Shown here in pieces: positions 14,877 to 19,541 of a stretch of DNA of 19,541 bases. This DNA comes from JBHPFQ01 sp042571625 (GTDB lineage: Bacteria; Patescibacteriota; Minisyncoccia; Portnoybacterales; UBA2143), in the NCBI GenBank assembly GCA_042571625.1, contig JBHPFQ010000009.1, positions 1-19,541 of the forward strand. The letters are read 5' to 3'. The position numbers and the translations under genes were made by a program. Positions within the stretch are counted from its first letter, which is position 1. Each line of letters opens with the position of its first letter. The notes below the pieces were generated by a model. That model saw nothing but the letters and a program-made list of their open reading frames with translations, was not told the DNA's origin and made no database searches.

Positions 14877-15614
14877 TTAAAATTTAATTAAAGCTAAACA
14901 TCCTTGTATATGAATGTTTGATTTTTTAATTTCTAAATCGGAATTATTTTTCTTAATTTTAAGTTGTGCATTTCCTGTCTGAAAAAATAAACTTATCTCA
15001 TTATTTGCAATAACATTTCTTACAAACTTTAATCCATTCCCGCGATATTCAGGAGCTCGACCAGAGATTATTTCAGTAAAAGCAACTTTTAGAGCATCTT
15101 GATCATTTGATAATTTAGGTCTAATTTTTTTTAATGTTGTTAATATTCCTTGGCCCCTATCAGCTAAAATAACTTCTCCTTTATTTAAATCATATGCAAA
15201 AAATATACCTGGCATATCAAGCCAATTGCCTAAATTATGATCAAAAGAATTATTTCCAATCTCTCCAGTAATAGCGGATATCAAAGGAAATATTTTGTTC
15301 AATTTCTTTATTCCGCCTAAATCTCTTTCCAATCTTGATAATCTTGCTTGAAAAATAGAAATATCTTGACAATAGAAAGCAGATGGCAAATCTTCTTCTG
15401 ACTTATTGGAGGTCCATTTTTTTGCCAATCTAAATAAATTCTTTAAATTGCTTTGTATGAATTTTTCTATATCATTCTTTCTGTAATATCTATTAGTTGT
15501 TTTTTTCTTGCGAATAGAACGCAATTTTCCAGAATCATCCCATCGACGCAAGGTTTGAATAGATACTCCTATTATTTCAGCAGTTTGACTAATTGTTAAT
15601 AGTTCTGATTCCAT
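14877..15614 (-). CDS. MerR-type HTH fused to a GHKL (histidine-kinase-like) ATPase domain
   Basis: 245 residues from the ATG at 15614. Residues 7-53 form a MerR/excisionase-like winged helix (TISQTAEIIGVSIQTLRRWDDSGKL ... NRYYRKNDIEKFI). A helical linker follows, then a Bergerat ATP-binding fold: N-box GEIGNNSFDHN (117-127), G1 box LADRGQGI (150-157) and G2 box YRGNGLKFV (190-198), as in anti-sigma kinases of the SpoIIAB/RsbW type. I rejected an in-frame start at 15674 because the promoter (15622-15650) lies inside that extension; the ATG at 15614 then sits 7 nt after the -10, so the mRNA may be leaderless. With the STAS-like partner it looks like a regulator that both binds DNA and switches partners. 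Confidence 0.75.
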   Translation of the reverse strand: MESELLTISQTAEIIGVSIQTLRRWDDSGKLRSIRKKKTTNRYYRKNDIEKFIQSNLKNLFRLAKKWTSNKSEEDLPSAFYCQDISIFQARLSRLERDLGGIKKLNKIFPLISAITGEIGNNSFDHNLGNWLDMPGIFFAYDLNKGEVILADRGQGILTTLKKIRPKLSNDQDALKVAFTEIISGRAPEYRGNGLKFVRNVIANNEISLFFQTGNAQLKIKKNNSDLEIKKSNIHIQGCLALIKF

Positions 15615-15621
15615 ATTATTC

Positions 15622-15659
15622 ATTGTATAATCTATACAAAATCTTGTCAAATCTATACA
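15622..15659 (-). promoter_or_regulatory. Promoter and putative operator of the MerR-HTH/STAS pair
   Basis: TTGACA (15645-15650), 17-bp spacer, TACAAT (15622-15627). TTGTATA-3-TATACAA (15623-15639) is a perfect dyad covering the -10 and part of the spacer. The half-site TGTATAGATT also occurs as a direct repeat 21 bp apart (15629-15638 and 15650-15659), on the same helix face. Autoregulation by the MerR-type HTH is likely. Confidence 0.6.
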
Positions 15660-15666
15660 TTTTGAC

Positions 15667-15675
15667 TTATCCACA
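15667..15675 (+). promoter_or_regulatory. DnaA-box consensus sequence
   Basis: TTATCCACA, a perfect match to the bacterial DnaA box, 16 bp upstream of the -35 of the MerR-HTH gene and fused to the left end of repeat copy 3. An inverted partner is at 14510-14518. Confidence 0.45.
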
Positions 15676-15735
15676 GAACCATTGATTGGGATGGGGTTAG
15701 GGAGAGTTTGGGTGTTTTAAGAGAGAAGATTGGTA
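15674..15735 (+). repeat. Island repeat, copy 3
   Basis: Starts at CAGAACCATTG, joined to a DnaA-box-like TTATCCACA, and matches copy 1 exactly for about 48 bp before diverging. It contains the stop codon and the last four codons of the phospholipase-like gene. It lacks the CTCCCC...GGACGC left part. Confidence 0.85.
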
Positions 15736-16355
15736 TCAAACAGCAAGGAATCAAAATCATCATATAATTCATAAATTATTTGGATAATTTTTTTATTCTT
15801 TTCCATTTTCTCTATATTAAAGTTTAGCTTTTTTGCAATATCTTTTGAAAAACCCAAATCTATTAAAAGAATTTCTCTAATATTATTATCTGGATATTGA
15901 GAAAAATATCCTTGTAACGTTTTATGCCATTTTTTAATATCTTTTTCAGATATTCCAAAAGAAAGTTCATCTTTTAATATTTCTTTTAAGAAATTGATAA
16001 ATTCATTCCAATTATTGATTTTATTATAAAGAACATTATCTTCTAATAGTTTTAAAGATTCTGTTATATATTCTGATTCTGGGAATAAAGAATAGATATT
16101 TTTGGAGTTAATAAATCTTTCACGAACCATATCTGTTAATGAATGGAATTTTAGACCAGCTAAAAAAGAATTTTTTTCTTTTTTAATATCATCCAAAGTA
16201 AGATTATTAAAATGGGTTTTACTTCTTTCTATAACTTTAAGATATCTAATATCTGGCAGACAAACACCAATAAAAAAATCTTTCTTTATTTTATTTTTAA
16301 AATATTGATTGAAAATTTTATCTGTTAAAACTATATGTGTTATTGGAGCCGCCAT
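15717..16355 (-). CDS. Zinc-dependent phospholipase C-like / HD-like metal-binding protein
   Basis: 212 residues, soluble and helical. The N-terminus MAAPITHIVLTDKIF, then DFFIGVCLPDIRYL, KTHFNN and LAGLKFHSLTDMVRE give a spaced set of metal-ligand candidates (His7, Asp35, His48, His71, Asp75), the layout of the zinc-dependent phospholipase C / S1-P1 nuclease-like all-helical family found across CPR and Firmicutes genomes. Real substrate unknown. The C-terminal TNLLS and stop lie inside repeat copy 3, so the repeat supplied the gene's end. Its promoter overlaps the terminator of the upstream gene, and the ATG is 8 nt after the -10 (possibly leaderless). An unrelated helical protein remains possible. 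Confidence 0.5.
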   Translation of the reverse strand: MAAPITHIVLTDKIFNQYFKNKIKKDFFIGVCLPDIRYLKVIERSKTHFNNLTLDDIKKEKNSFLAGLKFHSLTDMVRERFINSKNIYSLFPESEYITESLKLLEDNVLYNKINNWNEFINFLKEILKDELSFGISEKDIKKWHKTLQGYFSQYPDNNIREILLIDLGFSKDIAKKLNFNIEKMEKNKKIIQIIYELYDDFDSLLFDTNLLS

Positions 16356-16363
16356 ATACCAAT

Positions 16364-16392
16364 ATTGTAATAGATAAAAGCCCTCTTATCAA
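16364..16392 (-). promoter_or_regulatory. Promoter embedded in the upstream terminator
   Basis: TTGATA (16387-16392), 17-bp spacer, TACAAT (16364-16369), 8 nt before the ATG at 16355. The -35 and part of the spacer are the 3' arm of the terminator hairpin at 16379-16414. Confidence 0.45.
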
Positions 16393-16414
16393 TATTATTT
16401 TGATTAAGAGGGCT
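16376..16414 (-). terminator. Intrinsic terminator of the ParB/Srx-like gene
   Basis: AGCCCTCTTAATC and GATAAGAGGGCT pair with one bulged base around an AT-rich loop, followed by a short U-tract (TTTTATC). Confidence 0.7.
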
Positions 16415-16431
16415 AAATATATTAATTTGGA

Positions 16432-17250
16432 TTACTTCATATCTCTAAGTTCATCTAAAACCCATTGTCTAGCTTCACGAATTCCTTCATATCCGTCATT
16501 CTTAAATATATTTGAACTATCGTGATGATCAATATTATCATGGCAAGAAATTTTCGAATCACATGTTACATTTAATGCCTTTTGGATAATCTCTTGAATC
16601 TCATCTGAAGGCACCCAACCCTTAGAAAATCGCTCTCTTAATAAATAATCTACATTGGAATAACTTTTTCTTAAAAATCTCAAGGCAGTAATCAACCCTT
16701 TTTTATCTCTATTTATCCCTCTATGATAAGCTCTTAAAAAATCGTAAACCACATGCGGTTCGCATTGTGGTCTCGGCTCGCCCTGTAATTTCCCAATAAA
16801 TGCTACAATCTCTGTATGGCCTAAAATAACATTATAAAGAACACGATGCATTCCGTCTAGAACTTTTTTCTTTCCATCTTTACAACGAACTAATATTGGC
16901 AAATTCGTACTTTGAGAATGAACATCTTTAAATATTGATTTTGTTTTAATATTTTTTGACAATAATTCGCGTAATCTTTTGGGCGAACGTCCGCATCGGT
17001 CAATAATAATCTTATTCCATTTAGGACAAGTCCCTGTTAAAAACAAATCATCAATATTAAGTATTTCTTTTGTCCATTTAACATTTGGATCCAAAATATA
17101 ATCTGCTATCCAATTCATACTAATGCTTGATGCGGTTAATAACTGTTCTTCTATGCTTTGAGCTTTTTCTGCTTTTTCTTTTAAGTGTGCTACCAATTTT
17201 ATCAAATATTCTTTATCTGGGAATGAAGTCTTAATTTCTTGCTTTTTCAT
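16432..17250 (-). CDS. ParB/sulfiredoxin-like fold protein
   Basis: 272 residues from the ATG at 17250, which has AAGGA 9 nt upstream; the longer frame to 17301 is ignored because the -10 lies just upstream of it. Residues about 117-155 read LPILVRCKDGKKKVLDGMHRVLYNVILGHTEIVAFIG: a variable strand, then a DGxHR box with hydrophobic helix and 'G...I.A.(I/V)G', as in the ParB N-terminal/Srx fold used by ParB CTPases and by free serine and nucleoside kinases. The rest is helical with unplaced conserved-looking regions (GTCPKWNK...RCGRSPKRLRELLS and a Cys/His-rich CDSKISCHDNIDHHD). No HTH is evident, so it is not a classic partition protein. It is a single-gene unit with its own promoter and terminator between repeat copies 3 and 4. 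Confidence 0.55.
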   Translation of the reverse strand: MKKQEIKTSFPDKEYLIKLVAHLKEKAEKAQSIEEQLLTASSISMNWIADYILDPNVKWTKEILNIDDLFLTGTCPKWNKIIIDRCGRSPKRLRELLSKNIKTKSIFKDVHSQSTNLPILVRCKDGKKKVLDGMHRVLYNVILGHTEIVAFIGKLQGEPRPQCEPHVVYDFLRAYHRGINRDKKGLITALRFLRKSYSNVDYLLRERFSKGWVPSDEIQEIIQKALNVTCDSKISCHDNIDHHDSSNIFKNDGYEGIREARQWVLDELRDMK

Positions 17251-17312
17251 ATTTTTTTTCCTTATAAAAAGATTAAGATTTATAAAATTATCAAAAAACA
17301 ACCAACTAAAAA

Positions 17313-17342
17313 CAGAATAACATTATAATATTATTCTGTCAA
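17313..17342 (-). promoter_or_regulatory. Promoter with internal 26-bp palindrome, ParB/Srx-like gene
   Basis: TTGACA (17337-17342), 17-bp spacer, TATTCT (17314-17319). A 26-bp dyad with one mismatch (17313-17338) covers the spacer and -10 and overlaps the -35, so a bound dimer would block polymerase. The identical dyad lies at 19275-19300. The -35 abuts repeat copy 4. Confidence 0.7.
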
Positions 17343-17451
17343 TGTCGAGCTCCCCCTATTGAACGCATTCAGAACAATTGATTGGGATAGGGTTAGGGAG
17401 AGGTTGGATGTTTTGAGGGAGGAGTTTGGTGTTGAGAGATTGGAGTTTTAG
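17343..17451 (+). repeat. Island repeat, copy 4
   Basis: About 109 bp from TGTCGAGCTCCCCC to the TAG at the end of GGAGTTTTAG. Identity with copy 6 extends leftward through the promoter palindrome to about 17311. The plus-strand frame reads LNAFRTIDWDRVRERLDVL and REEFGVERLEF, then a stop. Confidence 0.9.
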
Positions 17452-17453
17452 AT

Positions 17454-17492
17454 AAAAAAAGACCATTTAACATTTTATAGCTAAATGGTCTT
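17454..17492 (-). terminator. Intrinsic terminator of the DUF218-like operon
   Basis: AAGACCATTTA and TAAATGGTCTT form an 11-bp stem around a 12-nt loop, followed by seven U. It ends 16 nt after the stop codon and touches repeat copy 4. Confidence 0.85.
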
Positions 17493-17508
17493 AATAAAAA
17501 TTATAAAT

Positions 17509-18093
17509 TTAACGAATAGATTTTTTCTTTGCCATTTTGATTTGATGAATTTTTTGTATATAATTACGAATTTTTTTATACATTTTACATCGATGAGACA
17601 TTATTTTCATTGATAGTTTTTTTCTTTGATTGTCAAATTCATCTTCTGATTCGGGAAAACGATATCCATATACTACAAGATTATGAGCAATATCGTTTAA
17701 TTTTACATATAAAGAGTCTATCATAAATCCTGTTAATCTGGATATTTCCATACAAAGCAATAATTTATCGATTGTAATATTCTTATTAAATATATATTCC
17801 CTAACGGCTTTTAATCCTTCTGCAGCAGTATTTCCTATTGGCAAAAGATAAATCTGTATTAGATCCTTTCCAGATTCTTTATAATTATAAATTTCTTCTA
17901 TAATCCTTCTATTAGCTTCTGCTTCTGTTAAGTATGGGTAATCGGGATTTGTAGCTCCTCCAATAAGAATAATCAATTCAATTTTCTCTTTTATCGCCCG
18001 TTCAAAAGAACATCTAATATAATGATGATGTTCTTTAATCTCATTAGCTAGAACATCATAGCCTGAAAAAACAGCAACATTTAAGGTTCTCAT
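17509..18093 (-). CDS. DUF218/YdcF-like protein
   Basis: 194 residues. An alternating alpha/beta start, LNVAVFSGYDVLANE, then ELIILIGGATNP (about 39-50), YLTEAEANRRIIEE (about 54-67) and IYLLPIGNTAAEGLKAVREYI (about 81-101) reproduce the DUF218 (YdcF/SanA/ElyC) layout: a GG loop after a strand, an acidic helix start and a 'N-T' loop before the next helix. No signal peptide or membrane helix, so a cytoplasmic member. The C-terminus is very basic (KMAKKKSIR). AAGGAG lies just before the ATG. It is the second gene of a two-gene unit, 13 nt after the Cys-motif protein, and ends at a strong terminator. The family's reaction is unknown. Confidence 0.55.
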   Translation of the reverse strand: MRTLNVAVFSGYDVLANEIKEHHHYIRCSFERAIKEKIELIILIGGATNPDYPYLTEAEANRRIIEEIYNYKESGKDLIQIYLLPIGNTAAEGLKAVREYIFNKNITIDKLLLCMEISRLTGFMIDSLYVKLNDIAHNLVVYGYRFPESEDEFDNQRKKLSMKIMSHRCKMYKKIRNYIQKIHQIKMAKKKSIR

Positions 18094-18106
18094 CTTTTTC
18101 TCCTTT

Positions 18107-18550
18107 TTAAAAATTATTAAATTCGTTCATAAAAATACTAAGAAATAAATTCATTGCTTCCCATTCTAATTCGCCAGCTGTTTTTTCTTCTCTGCTATCA
18201 GGCAGATATTTCCCCAAACCAAAAATCATAAACCAGAAAAACATTATCAATTGTCTAAATTTATTCTTATAGACAGCATTAGCAATACGAGAACATTCTA
18301 TTATTTGAAAGAGTAATATTCCAATTCCTTCGTTTGTTGAATTATATTCTCCACATTCACCACAAACGAAATACGCTGATTTTGATAAAGGATTAAAAAA
18401 TGTGTCAAAACGATATTTCTGGTATTTTGGACAATAATGAAAAGCCATAACAAAATCTTTAACTGGATCCTGAATCCAGTTTTTATATGGTCTTCTTAAA
18501 AAAACTATTCCTAATTTAACCAACCATTTTTCCCAAAATCTTACTTTCAT
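18107..18550 (-). CDS. Unknown protein with zinc-ribbon-like Cys motif
   Basis: 147 residues. His38-x-Cys40 and Cys63-x2-Cys66 (HYC ... FVCGECGEYN) could bind one metal ion as a treble-clef or ribbon. A hydrophobic stretch (about 97-114, LIMFFWFMIFGLGKYL) may be one membrane helix or a buried core, and the tail is acidic. I recognise no family. A textbook GAAGGAG precedes the ATG, and a consensus promoter begins about 60 bp upstream. It is co-transcribed with the DUF218-like gene, so they may work together. Confidence 0.6.
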   Translation of the reverse strand: MKVRFWEKWLVKLGIVFLRRPYKNWIQDPVKDFVMAFHYCPKYQKYRFDTFFNPLSKSAYFVCGECGEYNSTNEGIGILLFQIIECSRIANAVYKNKFRQLIMFFWFMIFGLGKYLPDSREEKTAGELEWEAMNLFLSIFMNEFNNF

Positions 18551-18610
18551 AGTTTCTCCTTCTGAAAAGAATAAAATTTATTAATTAAATTGTTAAACTA
18601 CAATAAAAAT

Positions 18611-18639
18611 AGCATACTTATAATATGCTATTCTGTCAA
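18611..18639 (-). promoter_or_regulatory. Promoter with internal palindrome, Cys-motif/DUF218 unit
   Basis: TTGACA (18634-18639), 17-bp spacer, TATGCT (18611-18616). AGCATA-7-TATGCT (18611-18629) is a dyad across the -10 and spacer, placed like the dyads at 17313 and 19275 but with a different sequence. Confidence 0.7.
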
Positions 18640-18750
18640 TAACGAGCTCCCCCCTGTCGGACGCATTCAGAACCATTGATTGGGATGGGGTTAGGGAGAG
18701 GTTGAGTGTTTTAAGAGAGGAGTTTGGTGTTCTGGGATTGGGGGTTTAAA
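18640..18750 (+). repeat. Island repeat, copy 5
   Basis: About 110 bp from TAACGAGCTCCCCCC to GGGGGTTTAAA. The plus-strand frame reads SDAFRTIDWDGVRERLSVL, REEFGVLGLGV, stop. It lies between the terminator of the next unit and the -35 of the Cys-motif gene. Confidence 0.9.
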
Positions 18751-18753
18751 GAG

Positions 18754-18785
18754 AAAAAGCCGTTGGACGAACCATACGGCTTTTA
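18754..18785 (-). terminator. Intrinsic terminator of the 143-residue unknown gene
   Basis: AAAAGCCGTATGG and CCAACGGCTTTT pair with one bulge around TTCGT, followed by a U-tract. It abuts repeat copy 5. Confidence 0.85.
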
Positions 18786-18793
18786 TTATTGTT

Positions 18794-19225
18794 TTATATT
18801 GAAGGATTTTTTACAAATTCATCAATAAACCATTCAGGAATAAGCAAATCGCCACAATAAACATTTCCTTCTTTCGTTCCTACCATACTGTTGCTTGATC
18901 CTTGTCTTATAAGATGAACAATTGTTCTTATAAGCATTCTTAATAACTTGTTAAAACTGTTTTCTGTTATTATTTTTAAGCTATCAGCATCTGTTTTTAA
19001 TCTATCAGCGTTGAACCAAAATAATTCATTAGCGTAAATTGAAAAATCTCCAATAAATCGTTGATCAATCGATATAAAATTAATATTTTCCGCTGTAAAT
19101 ATAAATGAAATAGATAGTAAAAGCGCGCCTATATCTTTATTTGCGCCTAATTTATTTTTACTGTCTTTACTTAATACACCTATAAGATAGTCTAAAAATT
19201 TCTTTTCTTTATCTGTATCAATCAT
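18794..19225 (-). CDS. Unknown small helical protein
   Basis: 143 residues, probably soluble and mostly helical. After an acidic/basic start MIDTDKEKKFLDYLIGVLSKD comes a hydrophobic patch GALLLSISFIFTAENINFISI, then FWFNADRLKTDADSLKIITE, a second patch LLRMLIRTIVHLIRQG and a C-terminal CGDLLIPEWFIDEFV. I recognise no family and see no catalytic motif. GGGAGA precedes the ATG with 5-nt spacing. It is a single-gene unit with promoter, operator palindrome and terminator, between repeat copies 5 and 6. Its operator is identical to that of the ParB/Srx-like gene, implying a shared regulator. Confidence 0.6.
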   Translation of the reverse strand: MIDTDKEKKFLDYLIGVLSKDSKNKLGANKDIGALLLSISFIFTAENINFISIDQRFIGDFSIYANELFWFNADRLKTDADSLKIITENSFNKLLRMLIRTIVHLIRQGSSNSMVGTKEGNVYCGDLLIPEWFIDEFVKNPSI

Positions 19226-19274
19226 TTCTTTCTCCCTTTTAATTTATAAAATTGTTTAAACAACTAACTAAAGA

Positions 19275-19304
19275 CAGAATAACATTATAATATTATTCTG
19301 TCAA
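19275..19304 (-). promoter_or_regulatory. Promoter with internal 26-bp palindrome, unknown 143-residue gene
   Basis: TTGACA (19299-19304), 17-bp spacer, TATTCT (19276-19281). The 26-bp dyad 19275-19300 is identical base for base to 17313-17338. Confidence 0.7.
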
Positions 19305-19408
19305 TGTCGAGCTCCCCCTATCGGACGCATTCAGAACCATTGATTGGGAGGGGGTTAAGGAGAGGTTTGGTGTTTTTCGAGAAAAATTCGACATTAGAAT
19401 ATTAAGAG
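19305..19408 (+). repeat. Island repeat, copy 6
   Basis: About 104 bp from ATGTCGAGCTCCCCC. The plus-strand frame reads LPLSDAFRTIDWEGVKERF, then GVFREKFDIRIL, and is open to a stop inside the next terminator. Together with the promoter dyad, its left part matches copy 4 from about 17311 on. Confidence 0.9.
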
Positions 19409-19412
19409 GTTT

Positions 19413-19446
19413 TAAAAAAGCCAATGGATAAACCATCGACTTTTTT
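19413..19446 (-). terminator. Intrinsic terminator of the gene at the right edge
   Basis: GTCGATGG and CCATTGGC form an 8-bp stem (two wobble pairs) around TTTAT, followed by six U. It lies 20 bp downstream of the partial gene's stop and touches repeat copy 6. Confidence 0.8.
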
Positions 19447-19465
19447 GTGTTTGTGTTTGTGTTTT

Positions 19466-19541
19466 TTATATTTTAACCATAGCCCTAATAACCGCAGGTT
19501 TCATCACATCAGGACAGCTTTGATATAAGGATTTTGCTTCT
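19466..19541 (-). CDS. 3' end of a gene running off the right edge
   Basis: Twenty-four codons and a TAA stop are visible: EAKSLYQSCPDVMKPAVI then RAMVKI. It is supported by an open frame to the edge and a terminator just downstream. Too little is present to assign a family. It would be one more unit of the repeat-delimited array. Confidence 0.5.
   Translation of the reverse strand, partial: EAKSLYQSCPDVMKPAVIRAMVKI

Noticed and set aside
14510..15675. Replication origin
   Set aside because: Two DnaA boxes about 1.15 kb apart with an operon between them, no box cluster, no AT-rich unwinding element pattern, and no dnaA, dnaN or gyrB nearby.
17300..17450. Telomere-like TTAGGG tract
   Set aside because: Each repeat has a single TTAGGG inside a longer conserved unit, with no tandem array.
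19305..19406. A 33-codon plus-strand ORF beginning ATGTCGAGC in repeat copy 6
   Set aside because: The same frame is closed by a stop a few codons in at copy 4 and has no ribosome site; substitutions follow the other frame.
13221..19408. Integron gene-cassette array with attC sites
   Set aside because: The layout is cassette-like, but the repeats lack paired inverse core sites (RYYYAAC / GTTRRRY); only one GTTAGGG resembles a half-site, and no tyrosine integrase gene is in the window.
13221..19408. CRISPR array
   Set aside because: Copies are hundreds to over a thousand bases apart with genes between them; no short regular spacers and no cas gene.
1..19541. tRNA or rRNA genes
   Set aside because: I saw no cloverleaf-like segment with a GTTCGA-type T-loop and acceptor pairing, and no rRNA-like stretch; reading by eye could miss a divergent tRNA.

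Overview
The window reads as a piece of a low-GC genome with small, tightly packed genes. It is most probably from a member of the Patescibacteria / Candidate Phyla Radiation (Parcubacteria-like). The reasons are several multi-pass membrane proteins carrying Ig-like domains, receiver-only response regulators, a DUF5661 protein, Cys-rich short secreted proteins, many small membrane ORFans, and scarce Shine-Dalgarno sequences. This assignment is inference; no rRNA or tRNA is present to anchor it. TGA acts as a stop (three ATGA stop/start overlaps), so the TGA=Gly code of some CPR lineages does not apply. Almost all genes are on the minus strand.

Region A (1-5.8 kb) is a signalling and surface operon, read right to left. 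It has two receiver-only response regulators, a 273-residue membrane protein with an Ig-like ectodomain, and a 1159-residue paralogue of it with a long extracellular Ig/jelly-roll stretch. A PAS/coiled-coil protein follows. The leader of this operon carries a 76-bp mosaic insertion copied from two places inside the operon itself, including a perfect 46-bp inverted copy of the second regulator gene.

Region B (5.8-13.1 kb) looks like ordinary chromosome. It holds a DUF5661 protein, a small membrane protein, a HI0933-type flavoprotein behind a DEAD-box RNA helicase, an AbrB-like/TspO pair, a secreted matrixin-like metalloprotease, and a convergent five-gene operon of small membrane proteins, a CPBP (CAAX-type) protease and a Cys-rich secreted protein. 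Several genes here share a GGTCG motif early in the leader and lack a Shine-Dalgarno.

Region C (13.2-19.5 kb) is an accessory island. Six copies (five good, one eroded) of a G-rich repeat of up to about 110 bp separate its transcription units. The units are an AAA/DUF4143 ATPase; a MerR-HTH/histidine-kinase-like ATPase gene with a STAS-like (DUF4325) partner; a zinc-phospholipase-C-like protein; a ParB/Srx-like protein; a DUF218-like protein with a Cys-motif protein; an unknown protein; and the 3' end of another gene at the right edge. The rightmost units each have a strong promoter abutting the repeat, a palindrome inside the promoter, a good Shine-Dalgarno and an intrinsic terminator, unlike the rest of the window. 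The repeats translate, with codon-like variation, into a peptide resembling the start of a minimal nucleotidyltransferase. This repeat-delimited array is the best candidate here for something undescribed.
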